This document shows positions 1 to 12,009 of a stretch of DNA of 64,000 nucleotides, piece by piece (positions within the stretch are counted from its first letter, which is position 1; each line of letters begins with the position of its first letter). The stretch is from assembly GCA_029747015.1 (NCBI GenBank), contig JAKOGI010000326.1, positions 597,001 to 661,000 on the forward strand, in the 5' to 3' direction. The DNA is from Carnegiea gigantea (taxonomy: Eukaryota; Streptophyta; Magnoliopsida; Caryophyllales; Cactaceae). The notes beneath the pieces were generated by a model, which worked only from the letters and a program-made list of their open reading frames with translations, had not been told where the DNA came from and ran no database searches. A program made the position numbers and the translations under genes.

Positions 1-545
1 TAACCTATTTCACAAAATAAATTAGCATATACATATCTTTAGTGAGCCAAAGTATAAATATAGTGAGTAGATACACTATATTAGCAAGCCAATACATAGT
101 TTTAGTGAGCAGATACACTATATTAGTGAGCGTATTATCCTTGAATGTTAGAAACTTTAGAAGCAGGATTCAACTGATTGGTAGGAATGCTACCTCCATT
201 TGGTTGCCTCAACCTTTCATCAAAAATCAAGCTAAAAATCCTATACATTTCCTTAAAATCTACCGCTAGATTAGATGTATCTGCTAGATTAGATGAACCT
301 ATAGCAATAACCTAAACCATTGCAGGAAACACATATTTTTAGTGAGCATATACATATGTTTAGCGAGCCAACTTATAAATGCAGTGAGTGGAACCTATAA
401 GACTAAGAGTGTAAGAACTGAAAATTGTAGTGAGCCAATACATATTTACAGTGAGCGGATACACTATATTAGTGAGCGTACTAATACTTTTAGTGAGCCA
501 AGCATAGTATATTTCTATTGAGCTTAGTAACAATCTCAGTAAACT
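1..545. repeat. Dispersed TTAGTGAGC-like short motif block (left)
   Basis: The motif TAGTGAGC, with variants such as TAGTGAGT and CAGTGAGC, recurs about eleven times at irregular spacing, often followed by CAA or AGATACACTATATT. All clear copies read in the same direction on the + strand. The same motif occurs inside and on the far side of the MULE pseudogene. No coding potential is seen here. Confidence 0.75.
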
Positions 546-588
546 CCAAAAAGATATTCGTATAAGAAATATAACTTATTCACTAAGA

Positions 589-2995
589 TTATGAATAGAA
601 TTTAACCTGAGATTGTGATACATCTCCTTCATTCCTTGAAAAAAACCTTGCCTTCCTTAATCTTACAATGTTTGATATCTTCTCTGATGTACTCTTCCTC
701 CTTAACATTCTTTTCGCCATCCTTTCTAGAACCTCTAGGATTACCAATGATTTTATTACCAGCACTAGACTATTGATCACTTTCTGTGTCAAAAATATAA
801 ACAGAACCCACAACAACACCAACATCAACCTTTAACTTCGCAAAAACTTCTTCACATAGCTTTCTTGCTTGGGTATTAGATTCACTTGCAAGAAGCAATG
901 CCTTAAACTGCCTATGCATCTGAACCCTCATTATGGAACAAGGAGCACCAGCTGCATTAACACTTGGTGCTTCTTCTACAACCGGAGGGGTCTAGCTAGC
1001 CTAGTCCATTGTTTTATAATATATTGATCAGGGACTTTAGGCACACAATGAACGTTGAAAATATGCAAATGGTGGCAGCAAAGAATACCACTCTTATTTC
1101 GCTTTTTATAGTCATAAACAATATTTTGGTCCAGAAGATTAAACCTAACCGCAAACCCAAACTTCTTCAAAAAGTGATTCTTATAGACAACATATGTATG
1201 CTCTGTGCCATAAAGGGTTTCACTTGAGCTAAGAAGATCTTGACAACACTCTTCCCCTTTAATGTGTTCATTCTCAAACACTTCGTACAAGTTATTCATA
1301 TAGATTTTCGAAGCATGTTGTAAAAGGCTAACATGTGGCAAGTACATCTCATGGAATCCATCCTTATTTTCACATTCTCGTCCTTCTCCTTAATCCTTCA
1401 CTCAGTGACAGTGTTACAGAATATATTGTAAAAATCAAATAACCCACAAGTGGCATTGACTCTCTTTGATAAAGAAGCATTTGTAGACTCATTTCTTTGT
1501 AATGATAAAGTGCCACCAGAAAAAAATCCTTGCAAAAAGTTGGACACCATTTTTCTTTCAACCGATACAATCTAACTAACCAAGCATTTTCAGCACATTT
1601 ATACTCTTCAACCAGTCTAACACACAAAAACAATGAGTAGAAAGTAATTAGTTAGTGAGCAAAAACATTTAACCTTGGTGAGTAAAAAGGCATAATCTAG
1701 TAAGCAGATACATTTAATCTTGGTGAGTAGAAAGTAATAATTAGTGCATAGAAAGTAATAAGTTGGTGGGCACATTAATAAACAAAAACAGAGAGGGGCT
1801 CACGTGTGTCAACAAAAATTAAACTCTGCTTGTGTATCATATTTCATCCAAACATGGTCAAGTTTATCAACAAATCAACCCGAAACCCTAAGATGACCAA
1901 TATTCTTTTTTGAAATCTCCAAGATGTGCTAAGTACAAAACTTATGCTTTGCCAAAGTAAAGATCTTTTCAATAGCATTTGCCATAGAAAATGCTTAACC
2001 CATCATCATAGTTTTCGGTTGCACATTATCCAGGGCTTCCAATAATGTTTCAAATAACCAAACAAAGCTCTCAATCTTCTCATTCATCAAAAATTCGCAT
2101 CCCACCATAACATTCTTCACATGATGATTCATACAAACAAAAGGTGCGCATATCATCTTATAACAGTTGGTCCTATATGTCGTGTTAAATACAAGGAGAT
2201 CACCAAACGACAAGTAGTCAGATTTCATTTGTGAATCTCTCTAAAAGAAACTCATCAAACAATCATCCTCATCCAATTTAAACTTATAAAAAAGAATCTT
2301 ACTTGTTGGCACTCCTAGTTTCTAAAACATACATCAAATAATTAGCATCACCCTCATCTAAAGTCCTCTTGACTTCATTTATAATACTATTGTAGGCATC
2401 CTTTTGACTAAACCCAAGTAATGGCGAACCCCCAGCCTCATTTCTTAGAAGCTGATAAACATGGAAAACTTCCATACCATTTCTTCTCATCTTTTAGAAA
2501 AAATCAACATGAGCTTTCTCAACTTTTTTATGTGACCTCAACTAATGAACCTCATCTTCGAAAAGCAATTCATGATTATGAATTTTGTCATGCTTCTTAC
2601 AAACCCATTCCTCATTAGCTTTAATGTGAAAAATAGCCCCATCTTTACAATTGCACCTATGGCTCCATTTTGTAAATGTCTTATCTTTTTTCCCGGGATA
2701 CCTTTTAACCCCTTGTTTGCTACAACAAAACTCACTCGAATGCAACTCTTGTGAACCCTTTCTCCTCCTCAACTTGTCACATCTTATGGAAAAATCCCTT
2801 ACGGAAAGTATACACATTATACACCTCAAATGTTACATCTATAGAACTGACCCTTTTACCAATCAATTCTAATTCACCAGCTTTCTGCACTTCAACAAAA
2901 AACTCATCATCAACATCTACATATTTCTCCTTATCATTCACAACACAATTAGACACACCACCAATAATATTACCATTATCAGAAGCCACATCTTG
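589..2995 (-). pseudogene. FAR1/FHY3-type Mutator-like (MULE) transposase, decayed
   Basis: Read on the minus strand the pieces follow the family order. A FAR1-type zinc-binding DNA-binding region lies at about 2830-2542 (CCSKQGVKRYPGKK, then WVCKKHDKIHNHELL). A linker follows at 2490-2299 (LLGFSQKDAYN). The MULE catalytic core is at about 2228-1995 (FGDLLVFNTTYRTN, then ESFVWLFETLLEAL). Later come a W..LY..KEKW segment near 1600-1500 and, at 1347-976, the C-terminal SWIM-like region (GILCCHHLHIFNV...IPxxYI-type). The frame shifts near 2790, has a stop after the DNA-binding region, further stops before and after the core, and is interrupted by a motif-rich tract near 1640-1790. FAR1-family proteins derive from MULE transposases, and some were domesticated as transcription factors. 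The breaks argue against a working copy. The 5' part of the gene may extend towards 4560 but shows no convincing exon. Confidence 0.85.
1636..1785. repeat. TAGTGAGC-like motifs inside the MULE pseudogene
   Basis: TTAGTGAGC, TTGGTGAGT, CTAGTAAGC and TTGGTGGGC variants are spaced about 20-25 bases apart, between the catalytic core and the downstream part of the transposase. This tract is not coding in any frame I could follow and resembles the flanking motif blocks. Confidence 0.6.
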
Positions 2996-3080
2996 CCTTT
3001 TGAAACACCAGTAGGATTACACAAAACTCTAACATAATCATCAACATCAACAACCTTAACAAGATAACGATCTAATGTAG

Positions 3081-3443
3081 ATAGCAAAAATGAAGTATCA
3101 TCTGCAAAAACAACATGATTTTTGTGATGAGCTATAATGCATAATTGGTGAGCAAAAGCTGAATCCTAGTGAGCCAAACGTTTTTTTAGTGAGCAGAAAA
3201 CTACTCTGTAGTAGAAGGCAACAAATTTTTTATAGTGAACTATACTAATTATAGTGAGCTATTTTTTTCCCTATTAGGCACAAAATTGATTATAGTGTTT
3301 GCATTTAGTGAGCACAGAAATCGATTTATGATTGTTAAGTACGAGCTGAATTCCAATGTCTAAATGTATTTCTTTAGTGACCTAATGACCATATTTAGTG
3401 AGCATGTAACTGATTATAGTGACCCAGTGTTTATCATATGTAT
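3081..3443. repeat. ~363-bp tandem duplication, unit 1
   Basis: The unit begins ATAGCAAAAATGAAGTATCA and contains several TAGTGAGC motifs. It recurs immediately downstream with moderate divergence (same order: ATGATTTTTGTG, ATAATGCATAATTGGTGAGC, TGATTATAGTG). No gene is seen. Confidence 0.8.
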
Positions 3444-4060
3444 ATAGCAATAATAAAAGTATCATTTGCAAAAACAACCATGATTTTTGTGGTGAGCTAT
3501 AATGCATAATTGGTGAGCACAAGCTAAATCCTAATGAGCCAAAAAATGCTAAATCCTAGTGAGCCAAATCTTTTTTTTTTTTTTTTTTTAGTGAGCAAAA
3601 AACTTCTCTGTAGTAGATGTCAATATATTTTTTATAGTGAGCTATACTGATTATAATGAGCTATTCTTTTACTTGTTAGGCACAAAAATTGATTATAGTG
3701 ATTACATTTAGTGAGCACAAAAATTGATTTATGATTGTTGAATACAAGTTGACTCCCAATGAGCTAAGTGTATTTCTATAATGAGCCAACTACTATATTT
3801 AGGGCATGTTCTTTTCATGGGTAAATTGGGTGGGTAAAAAGATAAAGTAGGTTGAAATAGGTTGAGGTAGATTAAAGTAGGTTGAAGTGGGTTGAAATAG
3901 GTTGAAGTGAGTTGAATTTTTTTAATGTGATAAATTGAACTTGGTTAAAATAATGGAAGTGGGTTGAAGTATGTTGAAGTGGGTTGAGGTTGATATTTTG
4001 GAATTGACCCACGAAAAGAACAGGCCCTTAATGAGCACATAATTCATAATGGTGAGCGAT
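3444..4060. repeat. ~363-bp tandem duplication, unit 2, split by a MITE
   Basis: This is the second copy of the preceding unit, beginning ATAGCAATAATAAAAGTATC. Its similarity to unit 1 stops at 3801 and resumes at 4028, exactly at the edges of the inserted MITE. Unit 1 therefore serves as an unoccupied-site reference. Confidence 0.75.
3802..4027. mobile_element. Tourist/PIF-Harbinger-type MITE
   Basis: The 226-bp element starts GGGCATGTTCTTTTCATGGG and ends in the near-perfect inverse (CCCACGAAAAGAACAGGCCC). It is flanked by TTA on both sides (3799-3801, 4028-4030), the target duplication typical of PIF/Harbinger. Its interior is a simple run of GGTTGAAGT-like units with no reading frame. 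Terminal sequence, 3-bp TTA duplication and size agree, so the class call is firm. Confidence 0.88.
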
Positions 4061-4065
4061 TGTTT

Positions 4066-5238
4066 CTCATATTACACAAACTAAAATTTACAGAGAATGA
4101 AGTATATTCAAGCATTAAATGGAAAAATATTGTTCAACTTGTATCATAACCGGTATTGACACAATTACAAATACCATATACAACTCAAAACAAAAACCAA
4201 ACATTTTAGCAAACATCCAGAAGAATAAATCGCAAAAACCAACTATATATTCAAACCAACAACTACATTATATTTTCAAAACACAGCATCATAAAATGAA
4301 TGCAATCCAATTGGAAAATCTCAAAATTAACTCATCAGAATGCAAGTTTAAAACACACAAGTTCTAAGCCCGAACACAAAAATAGAGATCGAAAATCGCT
4401 ATCAAACCTGACGAAGAATTCGCGTTTGATGAATTTTCAACATCAATAGTGATGTTAAGATCAAATATAACCATTGAATAATTATTGAACACTAAAATAA
4501 TCGAGGCAGCACAGAGCAATCAAGCAGTGGGAATACTGAAAACCGCGATATCTAAAACTTGAGAAGCATGAATTTCCTTTTTTAAAAAAGACAAGAGATG
4601 TAGTGGGCTAGGTAGTTGTCTGGACTAAAAACTGCTAATTGTGGGCCCGAGTGGACAATTAAGATGGCCACCCGACTGTATGTAATAAATTGCGCACTAA
4701 TGTACCATATACTTGAGTCTACCAATATGGTAGTATGCCATAATGGAATCACATAGGCAAAGTCTTAAAAATCAAGGTAGTTCAAATATTATAGAAGTGT
4801 TAGACATATAGTATAATCCTAGGCCACTGTCTATGAAACTTATTCAATTTTTTTAAATGTTAACCAAAGTTAGGGAATATTTATGTAAGATACAATAGTG
4901 AGATCACTTAAAGTCATATTTTTGTATCAATAATAAAAAAGAGTGATAAGTGGGTAAGTAGTAAGGAGCGATATAGGGAGACAAAGACGGTAAATAGTCA
5001 TAACTATATATCTAACAGTTAGCATTAAGCAGTGAGGAGTAGTGGGGGAAGATATTGAGTGGTCAACTACATGCAACCAGCATATTGAAACAAACAAGCC
5101 CTTTGTAGGTAAATTTTACTAAGTGGTTTTTCATAATATTGAAATAATTTTATCATATACAGTTGAGATATGGAAACATGCTTTATGATGAGCTTGAGCA
5201 TTTTCACCTAGTTGATCACCCTGTTCCTGCATTGTTAA
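4066..5238. other. Non-coding, nothing recognised
   Basis: AT-rich sequence upstream of the minus-strand MULE pseudogene. It could include the lost 5' part or terminal repeat of that element, but I found no clear terminal inverted repeat and no convincing reading frame. Confidence 0.5.
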
Positions 5239-5240
5239 AC

Positions 5241-5311
<71 letters not shown>
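5239..5311. repeat. (TA)n microsatellite
   Basis: Nearly pure TA/AT run with two phase breaks. Confidence 0.95.
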
Positions 5312-5315
<4 letters not shown>

Positions 5316-6065
5316 GTGATAATCATACCCTACTCAGTTGTCACAAGAAGAAATCAATCATGTGGCCTTGGTAGCTACACTCCCGCACCTAGGGTATTTA
5401 GGCTTTCATCAACAAATATAGTAACTTTATTATTCAACATTTCTCCAAAGAAATCAATATGACAGTTGTTTAGGCTGTAAACGTAGATCTCACCTTTTTT
5501 TTTTTTTTTTAATATGTTTACATAGGCTTCTATTTCTACTGCAAGTTTTCACTATCGTATTTGAAGATAACTAAGCTAGAATTGTTACGAGAAGAGCTAT
5601 CCAAATTTATATTTTATTTTGTTTAAAAAAAATGATCCCATTGGTCAACGCCACATTACTGAGCCCGTAATGAGGTGAAATTTCCACACAATTGCACGTG
5701 GATGCAAATGCTACTTTGACTTCCTTGCGTTGTCAACTATTATTTTTGAAAAGTTATATATGCCTCTTCTAAACAAATCTCAGCGTCTCATTGGATGCAA
5801 TTAAGCAGCCCCATTGGCGTCATTATTTTAGTTTGTTATTAGTTTTTGGCCATTGAACAATCATTTAACCCATCCTTCAATTTGATTGAATGAAACTGAA
5901 TTTTTTGTAGAATTTATAATATTCTATGCAATTCGTACGGGCCGCAGGGTACCCCTACATGGGGAACCAACGCCTTCGCTGGCGAGTTGACCATGCATCC
6001 ACCCAACAGTACTTCTAATCTTGTCGATGTAATTGTTTTTTTTTGTGCAAGGTAATGCAATTATC
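5312..6065. other. Non-coding, nothing recognised
   Basis: AT-rich sequence with a T-run near 5493-5510 and one GC-richer patch near 5936-6005 (CGCCTTCGCTGGCG can fold as a small hairpin). No gene or element could be supported. Confidence 0.5.
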
Positions 6066-6071
6066 CTCCTA

Positions 6072-6643
6072 TATAGGGGTGGTAATGCATTGGATTCGGA
6101 TCGAGTGAATCATCGTCAGTATTCATTATACGCTTTTATCCGTTTCATTCAATTCATCTATCAATCATCTGCGAAAATTCAATCCAATCTATCCATCCAT
6201 CCATCATCCATGGGGGAAAATGCATGGATAGGATTGTAAACGGGTGATGAAAATTTATATGTAATATGTTAGTAAATTTACAAGAAAAAATAAACTTTGC
6301 CTTTTAAAAAATTTTAAAAAGTTGTTCTAGGCACAAAAAATTAATAAAGATCATATTTATCATATGAATTTGATGAAAATCATAAAATTAACAATATATT
6401 TGTCCAAAAAATGGGTAAAATTTAAAGAGCAAAAATAAGAAATAAATTAATTGCAAATAGAGGATAAATAACCGGATGACTAAGCAGATAATAGATCGGG
6501 TGGCGGGTTGGATGGAGCATTACCGGGATTCAATCCAATCCCTCAAATCATTATCCATCACTCATATATTTCGAATTTTCACACATTTTTTGGGTTGGGT
6601 GAAACGGATATCCATCGGATGCAGGCGAAATTGCCACCCTCTA
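6072..6643 (-). mobile_element. hAT-like non-autonomous element (family C), inverted copy
   Basis: Termini TATAGGGGTGGTAAT and the inverse of TAGAGGGTGGCAATTTC are similar to each other. The whole ~570 bp is a diverged reverse-complement relative of the elements at 41173 and 56941, sharing the GGATGATGGATGG interior and the ACATATTACATATAAA block. No convincing 8-bp target duplication remains, so the exact ends may be off by a few bases. Confidence 0.75.
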
Positions 6644-7992
6644 CAATTGCCAATTTGCTACTTTCCTTTATTCGTTTGATTTTCTTTTTTCAAAAAAATC
6701 TTTTTATTTTTTTGGGTAGAAATATCTAACAAAAGTAGGAGGCAACTAGTGTTCGTTGTGGATACCCTTTGAAATTTTTCGAAATAAAAAATTGGCAAAT
6801 TGGTTTCTAAGGTTTGTAAACTAAAATCGAAAGTTTCTATTCCAGAATATTTGCCACACTTAATGTGAGAATTTTAGCATGTTATAAATTAATTTTTTAC
6901 TTTTGTGGACGGGAATAGAGGGATGTTTAAGCTTTACGGACCTTCCTATTCTATCATTAGGCAAAGTATGATGTTTCTTTAATAAAAAAATTTTTTCTTA
7001 ATAACTTACAAAAAATGCGACAATTAATCTTTCAGCTATTAGCAGAAAAATTAATTGAGATTGTGTTAAAATTCACTATCTGAAAAGTCATCATTATAGA
7101 AAAAAATCTGACCAGAAAAGAACAAACTGAAAAGCAACACAAAAGGTGAAGAAAAATCAAAAAATATTCTTTCTTTCTGCCAAACCGGTTCCAGTTTTAG
7201 GTTTTTTTTTAAAAAAAAACCGAAATCCAAATCAGTTGGATTGATTCATTTTCTGGAGGAACAAAAATTAAAATTATTTTATTAGTTTCGGTATGATTTC
7301 AGAGCCCCCGAAAACTATGCTTACATTGAAACAAAAGAAAACAAATTTCTACACTACCTCGTAGAATTTTAAGTTTACTTATGAGGATTTCCCCCCTGTT
7401 CTTAAGTACACTTTGTCATCTACATGGATTTTTTTTTTTTGGGGGGGGGGGGGGGGAGGGATTCCTCAGGCTATTGTTTGTGTTTTGTTTTGCCCCTAAT
7501 ATTTTATTTGCATGATGAAATCTCTAATTAAACTTGAAAATTCCGCCTTTTGAGAAAGGTGTCCTTTCTATATTTATGTTTGCACAAGTATCTGTCCCTG
7601 TTCATGTCCACGCTCGTAAATGCACACGCGTATATCCATAAAATTTGTCTATAAGAAGGGTTATCTATTTTAAAAAGTAACAAGAAAATAAAAATTCATC
7701 TATGAAACTATTTGTTATTCAAAAAATGTTTCTTGTTCAAAATTATTTGTATTTTTGCACCTCAATATCTATCTATTCATTGAGGTTTTAGTTAAATTTG
7801 ATTATAAAAAACTTAGGTTAAAACCCTAAGTGCACAATATAGCTATAACTGGCAATCAACATGTGCTGGTCGTTTTGATAGGAGTTGTATTTTCAATTAC
7901 CAGAGCTATCTCAAGTACTCAAGTGCGGCTAACTATTCTAACCATCTAGCCTTATAGGGTTTGCCCAACTATAAGAGTGGCAACCGTGGACC
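6644..7992. other. Non-coding; contains a T-run/G-run
   Basis: AT-rich sequence. The only special feature is T(11)-G(15)-like sequence at about 7429-7459, able in principle to form a G-quadruplex. No gene was recognised. Confidence 0.5.
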
Positions 7993-8942
7993 TAGACTTG
8001 GCAAAACTATAGCAAGACAAAGCTAACCTAGCATGATTACTGACCCGAAACTGATACGAATTTAAGTGGGTTTGTGTATAAATTTTCAACCTGTTTGATT
8101 AAATGGGTCATGTTCAACTTGTTTAATTAAATGCGTTAGGTTTAGGTCGAGATTCTCGACACCAAAAAAATTTTGTTTAACCTATTTAGTTGAATGGATT
8201 AAACAGCTCAACTCAATAACCCGTTTATCGTTTATCTGTTTACCTTTTTTTGATAATTAAGAACACAAAAATTAAAAATAAATTTTTAAATGTGAATTAC
8301 GATAAACCTGATGAGCTTTGGATAGTAATTGCGCAATGTTGTATTTAAGCTTAATTTTTAATATTATGTAATTACATATTACTTGAAAATCTTAATCGGG
8401 TAAATGGATACTTAGGTAACTAAACTCGACTTGTTTATCATAAATGGGTCAAATGGTCAATCTGTTTAAAAATTAAATGGGACAAGTGAAGGTTTTTCGA
8501 CCTGTTCAATAGAGGAGTTAGGTTCGGATCGAGTGATTTTTAACCTATATAAGTTCGATACGAACACATACTTGTTACGACCTGACCTATTTTTCAACTC
8601 TAAGCAAAACTAACATAAAATCCAAAACCTAGACCGAATGATCAGGACCCATACTCAACCCAACATCCCAAGTAGACTCACCCAACAGTAGATTTGAATT
8701 GACCTGAACCGCGAACCATACCCGAATACCCGACCTGAAATTTCAAACAAAGTTGCATATTTTTTCCTGACAAGCTTATTGTACCAAAAATCGATTGAAT
8801 CGAAGTCAACTTGAACCGAAATTCACCTGACCTGAACAGAATAGACCCAACACATTGATTAACCCTAAACATGAACCTAGTCAACCATGATCTAACTCTT
8901 ACCTGAACCGAATGGCCTATTTGCTATATCTACCTGGATCTA
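7993..8942. mobile_element. Possible decayed hAT-like non-autonomous element
   Basis: The edges TAGACTTGGCAAAACTATAGCAA and the inverse of TTGCTATATCTACCTGGATCTA share weak terminal similarity. The interior is full of GACCCGAA/GACCTGAACC and AAATGGGTC phrases, as in the clear hAT MITEs of this window. No target duplication is seen. The span is a guess. Confidence 0.3.
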
Positions 8943-9371
8943 GCTAAGATTCATGCTACGTTCATGTTAATGTCGTGACTACTCTTTCTATTCACACTAG
9001 TCAATTGATCTCATCTGTCATCACAAGTCAATAACCCAAAAACATGAATGAAAGCTCTTCAAAGTATTTTATTGAACACTTAGTGGGTATGAAAAAAAAT
9101 TCTACATTCAACTATATACAACGTAGCTTAGGACCCAAACAAGATTGGTTAACCATTGTAAGGGCTAATCCCAACAAAAGCAATAGAAATCTTACTATTA
9201 GTTAACACGAGAATGTAATATGACGAACCACAAACTAATCTAACAAGAAAGCAAATAAATATGAAATAGAGAAAGAAGAGAAAAAAAACTTACTCACAGA
9301 AATTCAAAATCTTCAATTTTGTAAGAGAACCATTCTAAACAACTCTAATATAACCTAAATGCTTCCCCTAA

Positions 9372-9610
9372 TAAGGTTTTAGGCATGAGTGGAAAGCCTC
9401 TCCTTCCCACCACCCTCGTGTCCGGGGTTAAATCTTAGGGGGTAGCACAATATTCTTGTACGAGAAAAATTGTGTGGGTGGTTGGATGGTTTTGGGTTTT
9501 TGCTTAGACTTCAACATTTCTCTATGCCTCCTGACCTATTGTGGCCTACCAGGATTCCCTTAAGATCATAAGCCAATGGTTAGGTTGTTTACCATTACCC
9601 AAAAAAAACT
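9372..9610 (+). repeat. Possible tRNA-derived SINE-like fragment
   Basis: TTAGGCATGAGTGG resembles a polymerase III A box. GTGTCCGGGGTTAAATCTTA, about 40 bases downstream, resembles a B box. An A-rich stretch follows at about 9600-9613. No target duplication was found. A second, weaker box pair lies at about 9650-9705 (TAGTTCAAGTGGTTTGG, GAGTTCAAGG). Confidence 0.3.
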
Positions 9611-10085
9611 AAAAATTATTTGCGTACAATAATTCCATCAGTACCAACATATGGTAGTTCAAGTGGTTTGGTACCTGTGGACCTTAAGTAAGGTTTTGAG
9701 TTCAAGGTTTGTGACTGAAAAAAAAATCTATAATAGGAGAACTCCACTCCTTTATGGGCTAACAGTGGCTCGACTCTGATAAAACAGAATTTCAAAGACA
9801 AAAAATATAATTCCATAGTTTATTCCATGGTGAATCAACAAACGGCTGATTTCTGTTTGTCATATGTTTGAGAAATCATTGCAATCTTATTGGTCTCTTG
9901 CCCATCCCTTGAATTAGGGGTGAGTAAAAGAGGAACCGTTAATATTCTACTTTTTTCTTTTCTTGGCCAAATGACTTATATGCCCTTCTCTTATTAATTA
10001 GTTTTCTTTTTAAGCATAGATTACTGTAAAGCTAAAAATATTGAATTTTTAAGGGGATTAAAGTGCCAAACTAATAAAATTCACA

Positions 10086-10382
10086 ATAGAAAAGCTTTAA
10101 AGAAAAAATGGATATATTAGGAAAAAAAAAAATATTAGAAATGAACTTTGAACAATTTAAACAAGAAATAGCATATGGAATGTATGGAGACACTGATATG
10201 TTACCCTGATAAAATATTTATGTCAAAACAAATATAAACGTATAATTTTGAATCAAAAATAATCGCCTTTATTGAAAGAACTGGATGAATTTATGCTCAG
10301 AAAAATGAAAAAATCCGCAATTCCAAAGCTAAAAATAACAATCCAACGTAATTGTGAATTTATCCTTAATTTATATCAAACT
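10086..10382 (+). pseudogene. Upstream coding relic, probably the start of the pararetroviral insert
   Basis: A short lysine/glutamate/asparagine-rich reading frame (for example KELDEFMLRKMKKSAIPK near 10278) lies against the left LTR of the copia element. Across the 5-bp target duplication the same codon phase stays open for about 30 further codons on the other side, from 15552, before a stop. This indicates that the copia element split one formerly continuous reading frame. The sequence shows no domain I can name. Its assignment to the caulimovirid rests on continuity, codon bias towards A-rich codons and position. Confidence 0.45.
10378..10382. other. 5-bp target duplication of copia element (left)
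   Basis: AAACT precedes the 5' LTR (TG start at 10383) and recurs at 15547-15551 directly after the CA end of the 3' LTR. Confidence 0.85.
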
Positions 10383-11637
10383 TGCATTATTGACTCAGGA
10401 ATTCACATAATGATTTTGATGATAACAATCAATGTAGATAATAATTATATATGAAATAGTTGTTTACTGAATATTTATATTATTTGTGAGTTTCATATAT
10501 AACATTCTTATTCGTCTAATTCATCAAATTGGTCACATGTATGGTCAATACATGGGCTTCACACTTGAATAGTTTAAGTCTTGGATGAAAAACTTTGATT
10601 GATTATTAATGGAAGTGATATGATAGAATATTGAGTTTCTACGGATATTTATCCATATAATCTAAGTGAATAATATTAACAAATTTGATTGGATTAAGTT
10701 GTCTACCCAATTATGTATTTATGGATGGAAAAATATGTGGGTATCATCTAATATCTAAAGGTTTTATTTGATTGGTAAATACACTCTAGCCTATTCAAAT
10801 TTGAATTTCAAATTTGAGAATCATATGAGATCACTTAAAGATAATATTGCCTTGCTTCAATCTTATATGATTTCATCTTGGTGAATTAACTTATATAATT
10901 AAATATTCTACTAAATGGCATACAACTTTGATTTGCAAAATAATATCAAATTGATGGTCAAAATCTCTTGCTGCTTATTTCCAAGAGATTACTAGTATCA
11001 TGTGCTTTACCAAAGGCAAGAAAAATATCTTATGCAGCTTATCCACCGTGGTTGATTTGTATAGAAAATCAAATCAGAATATTCAGCTCACAAAAAATCA
11101 AATCAGAATCTACGGATCATATTTCAAGGGTCTAAAATCATATTTCAGGATATTCTAGTAGAAACTTCCTTCTTGGTAGTTTAAGTTCATGACTTGTAAG
11201 GATATAAATAGTGACCACATGAGCAACAACAAGCAGGCAAACAAGTGAAAGAAAGCTTTGAGAATACTTGTTGAGTTATTGTACTAAGCTTTCTTTTGAG
11301 ATCAAAGAATTAAGGTGAAAAGAATTATTAAGGAGTGAACTTGGAGCTTGTGAGGTCAACTCCACCCAAACTTAGACCAAGAGGTTGGTTTAAGTGATTG
11401 AGATCTCTAGAGTGAGGTAGCTCAGAGAAATTATTGAGAGTTCATCTTAATAAAAAAGTAGAGTTTAAATCCTAAAGTTGGATAACTCTATGCGGAGACC
11501 TAAGCCTGATTAAGGCCCAACCTTGTTAAAATATCATTGTTATCATCTTTATTTAATTTTCGCATTTACATTTGATTTTAATTTCAAGTTTTTGCAATCA
11601 CCCTATTCAAACCCCTCTGGGGTGATCTAAGTTTTCA
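10383..11637 (+). repeat. 5' LTR of the copia element
   Basis: Starts TGCATTATTGACTCAGG (the 3' LTR begins TGTTGACTCTAGG) and ends in CA. It contains the palindromic pair TCAAATTTGAATTTCAAATTTGA, shared with the other LTR. It holds segments near 10453-10490 and 10620-10720 that the 3' LTR lacks. Confidence 0.85.
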
Positions 11638-11638
11638 A

Positions 11639-11651
11639 TTTTTATCGGAGC
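11639..11651 (+). promoter_or_regulatory. Primer-binding site, initiator Met tRNA type, degraded
   Basis: TTTTTATCGGAGC directly after the 5' LTR aligns with the common plant retrotransposon site TTGGTATCAGAGC with three mismatches. Confidence 0.7.
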
Positions 11652-11696
11652 GAGTGCTATTATCTTGAGATTTAACCATCTAATAGCTTTGTTCCC

Positions 11697-12009
11697 ATGG
11701 CTAGTTCTAATTTTGATTCTGATTGTCCACCTCTTTTTATGGGTACTAATTATTTTTGGTGGAAGGAAATCATGGAATTCTATGTTAAGCACAAAGATCT
11801 AGAACTTTAGGAGATTATCATGGAAGGTCCCATTGTCATTAAAAATTGAAGGATTAATTTATCAATGATGATTACAAGATTATGACCAAAACTTCTCAAG
11901 CTATTAATATGCTATATTGTGGCCTTTCTATTGATATTTGCGAATCAGTTTTTCATTATAAGAGTGCCAAAGATTTGGAATTATCTTTATTGTTATTGTG
12001 GATCTAATG
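11697..12009 (+). pseudogene. Copia gag fragment
   Basis: Translation from the ATG at 11697 gives a typical copia Gag start (PPLFMGTNYFWWKEIMEFY, compare the family pattern FxGTNYxxWKxxM). After a stop and a frame change comes SQAINMLYCGLSIDICESVF, then KSAKDLEL, matching the second conserved Gag block. At least two stops and one shift disrupt it. Gag would form the particle that packages element RNA. No zinc knuckle or protease follows. Confidence 0.75.

Noticed and set aside
589..2995. Functional domesticated FAR1/FHY3 transcription factor
   Set aside because: At least one frameshift, several stops and an inserted motif tract break the frame. Introns cannot account for all of these.
3140..3760. 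TAGTGAGC motifs as a CRISPR-like array
   Set aside because: Spacing is irregular, the motif is too short and variable, and the DNA is plant nuclear.
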